Below the pieces are notes generated by a model. That model was not told the DNA's origin. It was given only the letters and a program-made list of their open reading frames with translations, and did not search any database. A stretch of 64,000 nt of DNA. Origin: Massilia cavernae. Lineage in GTDB: Bacteria; Pseudomonadota; Gammaproteobacteria; Burkholderiales; Burkholderiaceae_D. The translations under genes were made by a program, and so were the position numbers. Location of the stretch: positions 1 to 64,000 of the forward strand of contig NZ_QYUP01000122.1 in the NCBI RefSeq assembly GCF_003590855.1, in the 5' to 3' direction. Positions 18,312 to 27,338 of this stretch are shown here, one piece after another (within the stretch, counting starts at the first letter, position 1; each line of letters starts with the position of its first letter).

Positions 18312-19076
18312 ATGCCACAACCCCTCAACTTCGTTGCCGAACCAATCAGCGTCAGCGCGCTGAAGAAGAGCTGCGCCGGATGCAGCATGCACCAGCTTTG
18401 CCTGCCGATGGGGCTGGACGACGAGGACATCACGCGCCTCGACCAGATCATCGGCGGCCGCCGCCGGCTGGCGCGCGATGAGCGCCTGTACAAAATGGAC
18501 GAGCCGTTCCGCAACCTGTACGCGATCCGCTTCGGACATTTCAAGACTTACCAGGTGAATGCCGCCGGCGAGCAGCAGATCACCGGCTTCCAGATGGCGG
18601 GCGAGCTGCTCGGCATGGACGCGATCAGCGCCGACCGCCATCACTGCGACGCGGTCGCGCTGGAAGACAGCGAAGTGTGCGAGATCCCGTTCACGCGCCT
18701 GGAAGAGCTGTTCGGCCAGGTGCCGACCTTGCTGCGCCACTTCCACCGCATCATGAGCCAGGAGATCACGCGTGAGCAGAACGTCATGCTCCTGCTGGGG
18801 AACATGCGCGCCGAGCAGCGCTTCGCGGTCTTCCTGATCAACCTGTCGGCCCGCTACGCGGCGCGCGGATACTCGCCGCACAGCTTCCAGCTGCGCATGT
18901 CCCGCGAGGACATCGGTAACTACCTCGGCCTGACCATCGAAAGCGTCAGCCGCCTGCTGTCGCGCTTCAAGAAGCAGGGTTGGATTAGCGTGGACAAGCG
19001 CGAAGTGACCCTGCTCGAACCCGCGCACCTGAAGGCGATGGCGGCGGGCACGGAGCAGTGCAGCCCGATGAACTGA
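18312..19076 (+). CDS. fnr: FNR-type oxygen-sensing transcription regulator
   Basis: The 254-residue CRP/FNR-family regulator has the four cysteines that hold the oxygen-labile 4Fe-4S cluster: Cys21, Cys24 and Cys30 (CAGCSMHQLC) and Cys123 (EVCEIPF). The C-terminal helix-turn-helix has the FNR recognition helix TIESVSRLL (ExxSR), predicting binding to TTGAT-N4-ATCAA. Two perfect such boxes lie within 11.5 kb, before ccoN and between hemN and the usp genes. A GTG nine codons upstream (18285) is possible but lies just after the -10 box. It is transcribed convergently towards the cbb3 cluster. Confidence 0.92.
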   Translation: MPQPLNFVAEPISVSALKKSCAGCSMHQLCLPMGLDDEDITRLDQIIGGRRRLARDERLYKMDEPFRNLYAIRFGHFKTYQVNAAGEQQITGFQMAGELLGMDAISADRHHCDAVALEDSEVCEIPFTRLEELFGQVPTLLRHFHRIMSQEITREQNVMLLLGNMRAEQRFAVFLINLSARYAARGYSPHSFQLRMSREDIGNYLGLTIESVSRLLSRFKKQGWISVDKREVTLLEPAHLKAMAAGTEQCSPMN

Positions 19077-19082
19077 AGTTTG

Positions 19083-19220
19083 CTACTTCAATCGTGAATC
19101 GGCTTTGTACACCTCGTTATCGTTGCGTTTGCCTATCACCGGCAGACTCATCAAGCAAACGACGAAAGCGTTGATCTGTATCCACCAACTGAACATTGTT
19201 ACGGGCTCTGGGGCATTCAT
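19083..19220 (-). CDS. 45-residue single-span membrane protein at the end of the cbb3 cluster
   Basis: A 46-codon frame starts with ATG seven bases after a strong GGTTGGAGG ribosome binding site. The product has one hydrophobic segment (about residues 10-30, with WWIQINAFVVCLMSLPVIG) followed by a short charged tail ending in DSRLK. It lies downstream of the cbb3 genes on the same strand, after a gap of 113 bases, and its stop is only six bases from the end of fnr. Small membrane subunits are common in cbb3 oxidases, but this one matches none I can name. Confidence 0.6.
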   Translation of the reverse strand: MNAPEPVTMFSWWIQINAFVVCLMSLPVIGKRNDNEVYKADSRLK

Positions 19221-19333
19221 TCGTTTTCCTCCAACCGGTCGCGCACACCGGATGACGTGCCTCGATAGATACTAAAACTTACGCCGAGGAATGTCCAAAA
19301 CCACTGGACGCCATAGCTTCTTGACGTACCGCA

Positions 19334-19576
19334 TCAAAACGGCGGGTTGTGGTCGTCGGGAACAGCCGCCAGGTAGTGCGTCAACAAGCTGGCGAACGCG
19401 CCCAACGCCCAAAAACTGAAGAAACCAATCGTATAGACCGCGACCGTATCGAATAGTTCGACACGCGGAAGCTCCCCTGGATCGAACAGCGAAAAGAACA
19501 GGCCCTCGGCCAGCACTGCGGCCACGAAGGATGGCCACAGCACGACCATCGCCAGCTTGCGCATTCCCGTCCTCAT
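19334..19576 (-). CDS. Small two-span membrane protein of the cbb3 cluster
   Basis: The 80-residue protein has two hydrophobic stretches (about 6-30 and 46-70) and no signal for cleavage. Its start overlaps the fixH stop by four bases (ATGA), so it is translated with fixH. Comparable short proteins occur at this position in Burkholderiales cbb3 loci but have no assigned function. A role in oxidase assembly is inferred from position only. Confidence 0.75.
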   Translation of the reverse strand: MRTGMRKLAMVVLWPSFVAAVLAEGLFFSLFDPGELPRVELFDTVAVYTIGFFSFWALGAFASLLTHYLAAVPDDHNPPF

Positions 19577-20103
19577 TTCGCCTCCGCCGCGCGCTCGACC
19601 GGGTCAGCGCGCAATGCAAGCTCCTGCTCCTGCGGCCACTGCCAGCTTCCCGCGAGGCGCCAGTCGTTCGCCGGTCCTTCCACCACCACGCGCCAGCGCG
19701 CCTGCTCCAGCACCGGCAGGCGCGCGCTGAAGCGGCCGCCCGGCCCCGGCACCGCTTCCAGCACCATGTCCTTCTGCGGCAGCGTGGAATGGGCCAGGCG
19801 GATGCGGAATGGCGTCGCCAGCGGCTTGCCCTTTCCCGTCAGCGTGCCGGTCAGGGTGCCGGCAGCGGCATCGTGGCGCGCGCCGAATGCCAGCTCCATC
19901 GACGCTGCGGCACGGTCGCGCCGCAGGTCCTGGTTGATGGCCTTGCCCTTCTTGTAGTAGTCGTCCACCACCACCGCATCCTGGCGCGTCGTGGCAAGGT
20001 AGCCGGTGTAGCCGCCGGCCACCAGCACCAGCGCGGGCCCCAGCATCAGGAACCACGGCCAGCGTTGCTTGTACCACGGACGGACTGTAGGATGGCTGAT
20101 CAT
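19573..20103 (-). CDS. fixH: FixH/CcoH cbb3 oxidase assembly protein
   Basis: The 176-residue protein has one N-terminal membrane span (WFLMLGPALVLVAGGYTGYLA) and the VDDYYKKGKAINQDL motif that marks FixH. A periplasmic beta-rich domain follows. FixH/CcoH is needed for stable cbb3 assembly and is thought to act with CcoI in copper delivery. An AGGAG precedes the ATG. It follows ccoG by 15 bases. Confidence 0.88.
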   Translation of the reverse strand: MISHPTVRPWYKQRWPWFLMLGPALVLVAGGYTGYLATTRQDAVVVDDYYKKGKAINQDLRRDRAAASMELAFGARHDAAAGTLTGTLTGKGKPLATPFRIRLAHSTLPQKDMVLEAVPGPGGRFSARLPVLEQARWRVVVEGPANDWRLAGSWQWPQEQELALRADPVERAAEAK

Positions 20104-20118
20104 GCAATTCTCCTGCTC

Positions 20119-21513
20119 TTATTTCGGGACGATGAAGACGGCTTTTTCCTCGACCCGCAATGCCGGGTCGTCGAGCGCCTTCAGTTCAAATGCGATCGGG
20201 TTCGATCCGCGCTTGCCGGCGCCGTGGTCGACGCGCACCTGCACCGGCACCGCGCGGGTGCTGGCGCCGCCGATGGTCACCTCGGCTGCGGTCATCAGGC
20301 GGATCGTGTCGATACCGGTTACTGCGATGCGGAAAGTGTGCGCCTGCTCGGACGTGTTCATCACCTGCAGGCGGTAAACGTTCTCGATCATCCCGTCCTC
20401 CACTTCCCTGCCCATCGCGCCACGGTCGCGGATCACGTCCATCTTCAACGGCGTGCGCACAGCCAGCGACGCGATGAAGGCCACCACGATCAGCGCCAGC
20501 AGGCCGGTGTAGACCAGCACACGGGCCCGCAGCACGCGCGCGGTGATCTGGCGCGGCGACCACTTGTTGTCCATCGCATTCTCGGTCGCGTAGCGGATCA
20601 GGCCAGGCGGCAGGCCGACCTTGTCCATCACCGAATTGCAGGCGTCGACGCAGGCCGCGCAACCGATGCATTCGTACTGCAGGCCCTTGCGGATGTCGAT
20701 CCCGGTCGGGCAGACCTGCACGCACATGCTGCAGTCGATGCAGTCGCCCTTCACACCCGCTTCCGCTTTCGCGCCCAGCGGGCCGCGCGGCTCGCCGCGC
20801 AGCGGGTCGTAGGTGACGATCAGCGTGTCCTTGTCGAACATCGAGCTCTGGAATCGCGCGTACGGACACATGTACTTGCACACCTGCTCGCGCAGCCAGC
20901 CGGCGTTGCCGTAAGTAGCCAGCGCATAGAACAGCACCCAGAACCACTCCCAGCCGCCGAGGGCGAACGCCGCCAGCGAATGCAGCAGCGTATCGACCGG
21001 GGTGAAGTAGCCGACAAAAGTAATGCCGGTCCACAGCGCAACGCCGCCCCATGCCAGGTGCTTGGCGGTCTTCTTCGCCACCTTCTCCAGGCTCCACGGC
21101 TGGCGGTCGAGCCGGATACGGGCGCTGCGCGCACCTTCGATCTTGCGCTCGATCCACATGAACACTTCGGTGTAAACGGTCTGCGGGCAGGCGAAACCGC
21201 ACCACACCCGCCCCGCCACCGCAGTCACCAGGAATAGCCCGTAGGCGCAGATGATCAGCAGCGCGGCGAGGTAGATGAAGTCCTGCGGCCACAGGACCAG
21301 CCCGAAGACGTGGAACTTGCGGGCGCCGAGGTCGAACAGCACGGCCTGGCGGCCGTTCCATTGCAGCCATGGCAGGCCGTAGAACACCAGTTGCGTGAGC
21401 CACACGCAGGCCCAGCGCAGCGTGGCGTATCGACCCTTCGCTTCGCGCGGATAGATTTCCTCGCGCGCGGCGTACATCCTGATCACGTGTTCCGTGGGTG
21501 CAGCCTCGTTCAT
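20119..21513 (-). CDS. ccoG: CcoG (FixG/RdxA) membrane iron-sulfur protein
   Basis: The 464-residue membrane protein carries the signature cysteines of CcoG: CKYMCPYARFQ and the ferredoxin-type CIDCSMCVQVCPTGIDI followed by CIGCAACVDACN, which bind two 4Fe-4S clusters. About five membrane helices surround them, and a C-terminal immunoglobulin-like domain follows (about 340-460). CcoG is a cupric reductase that supplies Cu(I) for the cbb3 active site. Its start overlaps the ccoP stop by four bases. Confidence 0.92.
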   Translation of the reverse strand: MNEAAPTEHVIRMYAAREEIYPREAKGRYATLRWACVWLTQLVFYGLPWLQWNGRQAVLFDLGARKFHVFGLVLWPQDFIYLAALLIICAYGLFLVTAVAGRVWCGFACPQTVYTEVFMWIERKIEGARSARIRLDRQPWSLEKVAKKTAKHLAWGGVALWTGITFVGYFTPVDTLLHSLAAFALGGWEWFWVLFYALATYGNAGWLREQVCKYMCPYARFQSSMFDKDTLIVTYDPLRGEPRGPLGAKAEAGVKGDCIDCSMCVQVCPTGIDIRKGLQYECIGCAACVDACNSVMDKVGLPPGLIRYATENAMDNKWSPRQITARVLRARVLVYTGLLALIVVAFIASLAVRTPLKMDVIRDRGAMGREVEDGMIENVYRLQVMNTSEQAHTFRIAVTGIDTIRLMTAAEVTIGGASTRAVPVQVRVDHGAGKRGSNPIAFELKALDDPALRVEEKAVFIVPK

Positions 21514-22451
21514 TTTTGCACTAGTTCCGTCGTTTCAGTTGCGCCGTCCGGGTTCGACAGGCTCCACACATAAGCCGCCAGCACGTGCACCTTGGCTTCG
21601 CCGAGGAAGCCGTCGAAGGCCGGCATGGTGTTGGAGCGGCCCTTGCGGATGGTTTCCATGATGGTCTCCGCGCTGCCGCCGTACAGCCATACCTTGTCGG
21701 CCAGGTTGGGCGCGCCGAGCGCCTGGTTGCCGGCGCCGCCGGGGCCGTGGCAGGCCATGCAGGCGGAGAACTTGCCCTTGCCGAAGGCACTCTTGATCGG
21801 GTCGGAGGTACCGCCCGACAGGCTCTTGACGTAGTGGGCGACGTTCTCGATATCCTTGTCCGAGCCCAGTGCGGCAGTCATCGACGGCATCTGCCCGTTC
21901 CGGCCATGCATGATGGTGGCCTTGATCACCGAAGGTTCGCCGCCGTACAGCCAGTCCTTGTCGGCCAGGTTGGGAAAACCCTTGGCGCCGCGTGCGTCGG
22001 AGCCGTGGCACTGAGCGCAGTACGTCAGGAACAGGCGCTCGCCGATGGCATGCGCCTGCGGATCCGCCGCCACCATCTTCAGGTCCTGGCCCGCGTACTT
22101 GGCGAACAGCGGGCCGTACTCGGCATCCGCCGCCTTCAGTTCGTTCTTGTACTCGCCGCTGGACTGCCAGCCCAGCTTGCCGGCATAGCTGCCAAGACCG
22201 GGATACAGGAACAGGTAGGCCAGCGCGAACACGATGGTGATGTAGAACAGCCACATCCACCAGCGCGGCATCGGCGTGTTCAGTTCCGTCAGGTCGTCGT
22301 CCCATACATGGCCGGTGGTGCCGACCGCCTCGCCCTTGCTCTTCACCTTGTGCACCGACTGCGACCAGAGCAGCACCCCGCAGCCGATGATGGCGAGGAT
22401 GGTGATGACGCCGATGTACAGGTCCCAGAAACCGCTGGTGAAATCAGCCAC
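21510..22451 (-). CDS. ccoP: cbb3 oxidase subunit III, dihaem cytochrome c
   Basis: The 313-residue subunit passes electrons from cytochrome c to CcoO. It has two membrane segments in its first 80 residues and two haem c sites, CAQCH (about residue 145) and CMACH (about residue 230), each followed by a methionine-containing loop. The GTG at 22451 is chosen because GAGGAGG precedes it. It overlaps the end of ccoQ by eight bases. Confidence 0.92.
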   Translation of the reverse strand: MADFTSGFWDLYIGVITILAIIGCGVLLWSQSVHKVKSKGEAVGTTGHVWDDDLTELNTPMPRWWMWLFYITIVFALAYLFLYPGLGSYAGKLGWQSSGEYKNELKAADAEYGPLFAKYAGQDLKMVAADPQAHAIGERLFLTYCAQCHGSDARGAKGFPNLADKDWLYGGEPSVIKATIMHGRNGQMPSMTAALGSDKDIENVAHYVKSLSGGTSDPIKSAFGKGKFSACMACHGPGGAGNQALGAPNLADKVWLYGGSAETIMETIRKGRSNTMPAFDGFLGEAKVHVLAAYVWSLSNPDGATETTELVQK

Positions 22452-22608
22452 GGCTGTCCTCCTCGTCGGCGAACGGCAGCGATGCCTGTGCGTCGAAGTC
22501 GCCGCGCCGGTTCAGCACGAAGGTCCACAGCAGGATGCCGAGGAAGGTGGTGAAGCTGACCACCGTCATGACGCTGCTGGCGTTGTCAAAAATCTGTTCG
22601 AGTCCCAT
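22444..22608 (-). CDS. ccoQ: cbb3 oxidase subunit CcoQ
   Basis: This 54-residue membrane protein has a single span (about 14-33) and the cytoplasmic NRRGDFDAQASLPF tail typical of CcoQ, where FDEAA-like motifs follow the helix. CcoQ stabilises the oxidase complex. It begins one base after the ccoO stop and overlaps the ccoP start by eight bases, the canonical NOQP order. Confidence 0.88.
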   Translation of the reverse strand: MGLEQIFDNASSVMTVVSFTTFLGILLWTFVLNRRGDFDAQASLPFADEEDSRG

Positions 22609-22609
22609 G

Positions 22610-23224
22610 TCAATTCCTTGTCTTGATCTGCGTGCCCAGTCCCTGCAGGTAGGCGATCAGCGCGTCCTGTTCGGTCTTGCCTTCCAGCTCGCCGGCGGCC
22701 GATGCGATATCCGCGTCGGTGTACGGCACGCCCAGCGTTTTCATCGCGCGCATCCTGGGCGCGCCCTCGGCCGGATTCACCTTTGCAGTGGCCAGCCACG
22801 GATACGAGGGCATGTTCGATTCCGGCACCAGGTCGCGCGGGTTGTCGAGGTGCGAGCGGTGCCATTCGTCGCTATAGCGTCCGCCCACGCGGGCCAAGTC
22901 CGGGCCGGTGCGCTTCGAGCCCCACTGGAACGGGTGGTCGTAGACGAATTCGCCTGCCACAGAGTAATGGCCATAGCGTTCGGTCTCGGCGCGGAACGGG
23001 CGGATCATCTGCGAGTGGCAGTTGTAGCAGCCCTCGCGGATGTAGACGTCGCGTCCCATTAGCCGCAGCGGAGAGTACGGCTTCAGGCCCGCCACCGGTT
23101 CGGTGGTCGACTTCTGGAAGAACAGCGGGACGATTTCGACCATGCCGCCGAACGAGATGACCAGGATGACCAGTCCGATCAGAAGCCAGGGATTCTTCTC
23201 GATCCATTCATGTGAAAATTTCAT
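22610..23224 (-). CDS. ccoO: cbb3 oxidase subunit II, monohaem cytochrome c
   Basis: The 204-residue subunit has one N-terminal membrane anchor (about 12-32) and a periplasmic haem c site CYNCH in [14 protein letters not shown] distal Met is expected in the SNMPSYPW stretch. It receives electrons from CcoP and passes them to the haem b of CcoN. It starts 14 bases after ccoN. Confidence 0.93.
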   Translation of the reverse strand: MKFSHEWIEKNPWLLIGLVILVISFGGMVEIVPLFFQKSTTEPVAGLKPYSPLRLMGRDVYIREGCYNCHSQMIRPFRAETERYGHYSVAGEFVYDHPFQWGSKRTGPDLARVGGRYSDEWHRSHLDNPRDLVPESNMPSYPWLATAKVNPAEGAPRMRAMKTLGVPYTDADIASAAGELEGKTEQDALIAYLQGLGTQIKTRN

Positions 23225-23238
23225 TTGCTACTCCTGCT

Positions 23239-24666
23239 TCAGGCGTGTTGGGGTGTGAGGGCCGGGATGCGGGCGTCGCGGCTGACGGTATCGCGCATGG
23301 TCTGCCAGGTGTTGTACGCCATGACCAGCATGCCAGACAGGTACAGCAGGCCGCCGCCGAAACGGATCACGTAGTACGGGTAGGTGGCTTTGACGCCTTC
23401 GACGAAGGTGTAGGTCAGTGTGCCGTCCGGGTTTACCGCGCGCCACATCAGGCCCTGCATAACGCCGGCGATCCACATCGATGCGATGTACAGGACGATG
23501 CCGATGGTCGCCACCCAGAAGTGCAGGTCGATCAGGCGGGTGCTGTACATCTGGGTCTTGCCGGCCAGGCGCGGCACCAGGTAATAGATCGATCCCATGG
23601 TGATGAATCCCACCCAGCCCAGTGCGCCGGCGTGGACGTGGGCGATACCCCAATCGGTATAGTGCGACAGCGAGTTGATGGTCTTGATCGACATCATCGG
23701 GCCTTCGAAGGTGGCCATGCCGTAGAACGACAGCGATACGATCAGGAATTTCAGGATCGGGTCGGAGCGCAGCTTGTGCCAGGCGCCGGACAGGGTCATC
23801 ATCCCGTTGATCATTCCGCCCCACGATGGCGCCAGCAGGATCAGCGAGAACACCATGCCAATCGACTGAGTCCAGTCGGGCAGCGCGGTGTAGTGCAGGT
23901 GGTGCGGGCCGGCCCACATATAGGTGAAGATCAGCGCCCAGAAGTGGACGATCGACAGGCGGTACGAGTACACCGGGCGATCGGCCTGTTTCGGGATGAA
24001 GTAATAAACCATGCCGAGGTAGCCGGCGGTGAGGATGAAGCCGACCGCATTATGGCCGTACCACCACTGGATCATCGCGTCCTGCACGCCGGAATACACC
24101 GAGTACGACTTCCATGCGGAGACCGGGATGCTGGCGCCGTTCACCACGTGCAGCACGGCGACGGCGAGGATGTAGCCGCCGAAGAACCAGTTGGCGACGT
24201 AAATGTGCTTGACCTTGCGCTTGACGAGGGTGCCGAAGAAGACCACCGCATACGCCACCCATACGACCGTGATCAGCAGCGCGATCGGCCATTCGAGTTC
24301 GGCGTATTCCTTGCCGCGCGTGAAGCCCATCGGCAGCGTGATGGTCGCCAGCACCAGCACCGCTTGCCAGCCCCAGAACGTGAAAGCGGCCAGCTTGTCC
24401 GAGAACAGCCGCACCTGGCAGGTGCGCTGCACGACGTAATACGAGGTGGCGAACAAGCCGCAGATGCCGAACGCGAAGATCACCGCATTGGTGTGCAGCG
24501 GGCGCAGTCGCCCGTAGGTGAGCCACGGCGTGTCGAAGTTCAGTGCCGGCCACGCCAGCTGGGCAGCGATTACCACGCCCATCAGCATGCCGATAACGCC
24601 CCAGACCACGGTGGCGATCGTAAACTGCCGCACGACCTTGTAGTTGTAATTAAGACCTGTGTCCAA
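23239..24666 (-). CDS. ccoN: cbb3 cytochrome c oxidase catalytic subunit I
   Basis: The 475-residue protein is the haem-copper subunit that reduces oxygen to water with high affinity. About twelve membrane helices are evident, with the conserved His residues for haem b, haem b3 and CuB (for example [18 protein letters not shown] and the [10 protein letters not shown] segment). The start appears to be TTG at 24666, preceded by AGGAGAAGCAA. A perfect FNR box lies 71 bases upstream of this start, so the gene should be induced at low oxygen. Confidence 0.93.
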   Translation of the reverse strand: MDTGLNYNYKVVRQFTIATVVWGVIGMLMGVVIAAQLAWPALNFDTPWLTYGRLRPLHTNAVIFAFGICGLFATSYYVVQRTCQVRLFSDKLAAFTFWGWQAVLVLATITLPMGFTRGKEYAELEWPIALLITVVWVAYAVVFFGTLVKRKVKHIYVANWFFGGYILAVAVLHVVNGASIPVSAWKSYSVYSGVQDAMIQWWYGHNAVGFILTAGYLGMVYYFIPKQADRPVYSYRLSIVHFWALIFTYMWAGPHHLHYTALPDWTQSIGMVFSLILLAPSWGGMINGMMTLSGAWHKLRSDPILKFLIVSLSFYGMATFEGPMMSIKTINSLSHYTDWGIAHVHAGALGWVGFITMGSIYYLVPRLAGKTQMYSTRLIDLHFWVATIGIVLYIASMWIAGVMQGLMWRAVNPDGTLTYTFVEGVKATYPYYVIRFGGGLLYLSGMLVMAYNTWQTMRDTVSRDARIPALTPQHA

Positions 24667-24736
24667 TTGCTTCTCCTGGATTTTTGCAAAACTATTGATG
24701 ACTATCGAAGTTTGAATTTCTACGTCTCAAAAATCC

Positions 24737-24750
24737 TTGATGTGAATCAA
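24737..24750 (-). promoter_or_regulatory. FNR box before ccoNOQP
   Basis: The sequence TTGATTCACATCAA (minus strand) is a perfect TTGAT-N4-ATCAA dyad. Centred at 24743.5, it would place a class II start site near 24702. The -10 at that distance is weak (CAAACT). It lies between ccoS and ccoN, so the oxidase structural genes can be induced separately from the hemN-ccoI-ccoS part. Confidence 0.85.
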
Positions 24751-24761
24751 AATCGGACTGA

Positions 24762-24923
24762 TCAGTGTCTGGCAGGCCGCGTGCTGTCGTCGTCGTGCAG
24801 AATGCGCAAGGCCGGACCATCGAGGTCGTCGAACTGCCCACTGTCGGACGCGCCGAAGAAAATCCAGACCGCCACCGCGACCACGATCAGGCTGAGGGGA
24901 ATGAGGAGGTAGAGCGCTTCCAT
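24762..24923 (-). CDS. ccoS: cbb3 oxidase maturation protein CcoS
   Basis: The 53-residue protein has one N-terminal membrane span (LLIPLSLIVVAVAVWIFFGA) followed by the SGQFDDLDGPALRIL motif that defines CcoS (FixS). CcoS is required for insertion of haem and copper into CcoN. It starts three bases after the ccoI stop. Confidence 0.9.
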   Translation of the reverse strand: MEALYLLIPLSLIVVAVAVWIFFGASDSGQFDDLDGPALRILHDDDSTRPARH

Positions 24924-24926
24924 TTT

Positions 24927-27338
24927 TCAGGCGCCGCCGCGCAGGCGCAGCGCATTGATGACGACCACCGCGGACGACAGCGACATGCCGGCGCCGGCCA
25001 TCCATGGATTGAGGAGCCCAATGGCGGCTGCGGGAATCGCCACCATGTTGTAGATGCTGGCCCACCACAGGTTCTGGCGCACGACGGCCAGCGCGCGCGC
25101 GGCCGTCACACGGGTTTCCTCCAGCGCCGCCAGGCGGCCGCCAAGCAGCAAGCAGTCCGCGTTCAGCTGCGCCAGCGCGGCGCCGCCGCCCATGGCGAAT
25201 GAGACATCGGCGGCCGACAGCACGGCCGCGTCGTTGATGCCGTCGCCGGCCATCGCGACCACCGCGCCTTTGGCCTGAAGGTCCCGCACGAAGGCCAGCT
25301 TGCCGGCCGGGAGTTGTGCGCCGAGCGCGTCCCCGATGCCCAACTCGGCCGCCACGCCGTCGGTGACGCGCTGGTCGTCGCCGCTGAGGAGGATGACCTG
25401 CTTGCCGCTGCGCTGGAAGGCGCGGACCACGGCCTGCGCATCGTCGCGCAAGCTGTCGGCCAGGTCGAAGCGGGCCAGCACGCCGCCGGCGTCGCCGAGA
25501 TAGACAGACGTCATTCCGGCGGCATCCGGTTCGGGCAGCTCGCCGCTGATGGCCGCGACAAAGGAGGCGCGCCCCAAACGGTACACGCGGCCGTCGACGC
25601 TGCCCTCGATGCCCTGTCCCATTTCACTGGTCACATCCTGCGCCTGCAGGACCGCCTTGAGGCTGGCCTCGCGGATCGCCGCGCCGAGCGGGTGGGCGCT
25701 GGTGGCTTCCAGCGCGGCCGCCACCTGCAGGCAGCGCTCGCGTCCCGCCGCGCCGAACACGCCGACGTGGCGCAGCGCCGGCTTTCCGGCGGTTAGCGTG
25801 CCGGTCTTGTCGAATACGACGTGGGTGGCGCGGTGCAGCGTTTCCAGCACATGCGGCTTCACCACCAGCACGCCCTTGCGCACCAGCCGGTCGGTCGCCG
25901 CCGCCAGCGCGGTCGGTGTCGCCAGCGACAGTGCGCACGGGCAGGACACCACCAGCACCGCGATCGCCACTTCCCACGCGCGCGCGGGATCGACGAACTG
26001 CCATGCAACGAATACCGCGACAGTCAGCGCCAGCAGCGCGGCCACGAACCATGCAGCCACCGTGTCGGCCCACAATGCGATCTGCGGCCTGCCCTGCCCC
26101 GCGCGTTCCACCAGCGCGACCAGGCGCGACAAGGTGCTGTCGCGCGCGCCGCGCGTCACGCGCAGCACGATGGCCTGGCCGGCGTTGACCGCCCCTCCCG
26201 GCACGGCGTCGCCCGGCCGGCGCGGCTGGGCGCGGCTTTCGCCGGTCAGCAGCGCGAGATCGAGTTCGGTGCCGCCTTCCGCGATCACGCCGTCGGCCGC
26301 CAGCGCCTCGCCGGGGCGCACCAGCACCATGTCGCCTTCGCACAGGCTGGCGGCCGCCACCACTTCGGTTTCGCGCTGCTTGGGGTATCCGGGCATCCTG
26401 AGCGCCGACGCCGGCAGCGCGTGCTGCAGCTTCTCCAGCGCCGTTGCCGCCTTGCGGCGCGCCACCAGCTCGAGGTAGCGGCTCGCCAGCAGCAGGAAGA
26501 TGAACATCGTGACCGAGTCGAACCACACTTCGCCCTGCCCGCGCAGCACCGACCATACGCTGCCCGCGAAGGCGGCGGCGATACCAAGCGCCACCGGCAC
26601 GTCCATGCCGGGCATGCGCTGCTTCAGGTTGATCCATGCGCCGCGGAAGAAGGGCTGGGCCGAGTACAGCACCGCGGGAAGCGTCAGCAGCAGCGAGGCC
26701 CAGTGCATCAGCGCGGTCATGTCGGCGTCCATGGTGCCGTCGTCGGCAAGGTAGACCGGCACCGCGTACATCATCACCTGCATCATCGACAAGCCCGCGA
26801 TGAACAACTGGCGGAACAGCTTCTTGCGCGCCCGCTCCAGCGCCGCACCGTGGCGCGCCGTATCGTAGGGATAGGCGGCGTAGCCGACCCGGCGCAGCGC
26901 CTGCAGGATGTCGCTGGGCTTGCACTTCTCCGCCGACCAGCGCACGGTAAGGCGCTCGGTGGCGACGTTCATCTCCGCCGTGGCGACGCCGGGCAGGCGC
27001 GCGAGGCGGCCCTCGATCAACCACACGCAGGCGGCGCAGCGTATCCCCTCGACCGAGAACGTGGCTTCGGCCAAGTCGCCCGTCACCGGCGGCTGCGCTT
27101 CGTCGTACAGCGCCAGCTCGGGCGGCACCAGCGCGCCTTCTCCGGCACGCTCGCTGAAAGCGGTTCGGCTGCGGTAGTAGGCGGCGAGGCCCGCGTCGAC
27201 GATTCCCTGCGCGACCGCGGCGCAGCCGGGGCAGCACATCTCGCGCGCGGCGTCGTCGATGCTGACCGTCCAGCCTCCGCCCTGCGGCACCGGCAGCCCG
27301 CAGTGGAAGCATCCGTCGTTGCCGAGCACGGCGCTCAC
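24927..27338 (-). CDS. ccoI: Copper-transporting P-type ATPase CcoI (FixI)
   Basis: The 803-residue CPx-type ATPase delivers copper for cbb3 assembly. An N-terminal zinc-ribbon-like domain (CFHCGLP, CCPGC) precedes a heavy-metal domain with CAAC (GIRCAACVWL). Eight membrane helices, the CPC motif (SCPCALSLATP), DKTGT and GDGIND complete a functional set. The GTG at 27338 is chosen because it overlaps the preceding gene's stop by four bases (GTGA) and follows GGGAG. A frame that continues upstream overlaps the preceding gene and is not the start. Confidence 0.92.
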   Translation of the reverse strand: MSAVLGNDGCFHCGLPVPQGGGWTVSIDDAAREMCCPGCAAVAQGIVDAGLAAYYRSRTAFSERAGEGALVPPELALYDEAQPPVTGDLAEATFSVEGIRCAACVWLIEGRLARLPGVATAEMNVATERLTVRWSAEKCKPSDILQALRRVGYAAYPYDTARHGAALERARKKLFRQLFIAGLSMMQVMMYAVPVYLADDGTMDADMTALMHWASLLLTLPAVLYSAQPFFRGAWINLKQRMPGMDVPVALGIAAAFAGSVWSVLRGQGEVWFDSVTMFIFLLLASRYLELVARRKAATALEKLQHALPASALRMPGYPKQRETEVVAAASLCEGDMVLVRPGEALAADGVIAEGGTELDLALLTGESRAQPRRPGDAVPGGAVNAGQAIVLRVTRGARDSTLSRLVALVERAGQGRPQIALWADTVAAWFVAALLALTVAVFVAWQFVDPARAWEVAIAVLVVSCPCALSLATPTALAAATDRLVRKGVLVVKPHVLETLHRATHVVFDKTGTLTAGKPALRHVGVFGAAGRERCLQVAAALEATSAHPLGAAIREASLKAVLQAQDVTSEMGQGIEGSVDGRVYRLGRASFVAAISGELPEPDAAGMTSVYLGDAGGVLARFDLADSLRDDAQAVVRAFQRSGKQVILLSGDDQRVTDGVAAELGIGDALGAQLPAGKLAFVRDLQAKGAVVAMAGDGINDAAVLSAADVSFAMGGGAALAQLNADCLLLGGRLAALEETRVTAARALAVVRQNLWWASIYNMVAIPAAAIGLLNPWMAGAGMSLSSAVVVINALRLRGGA

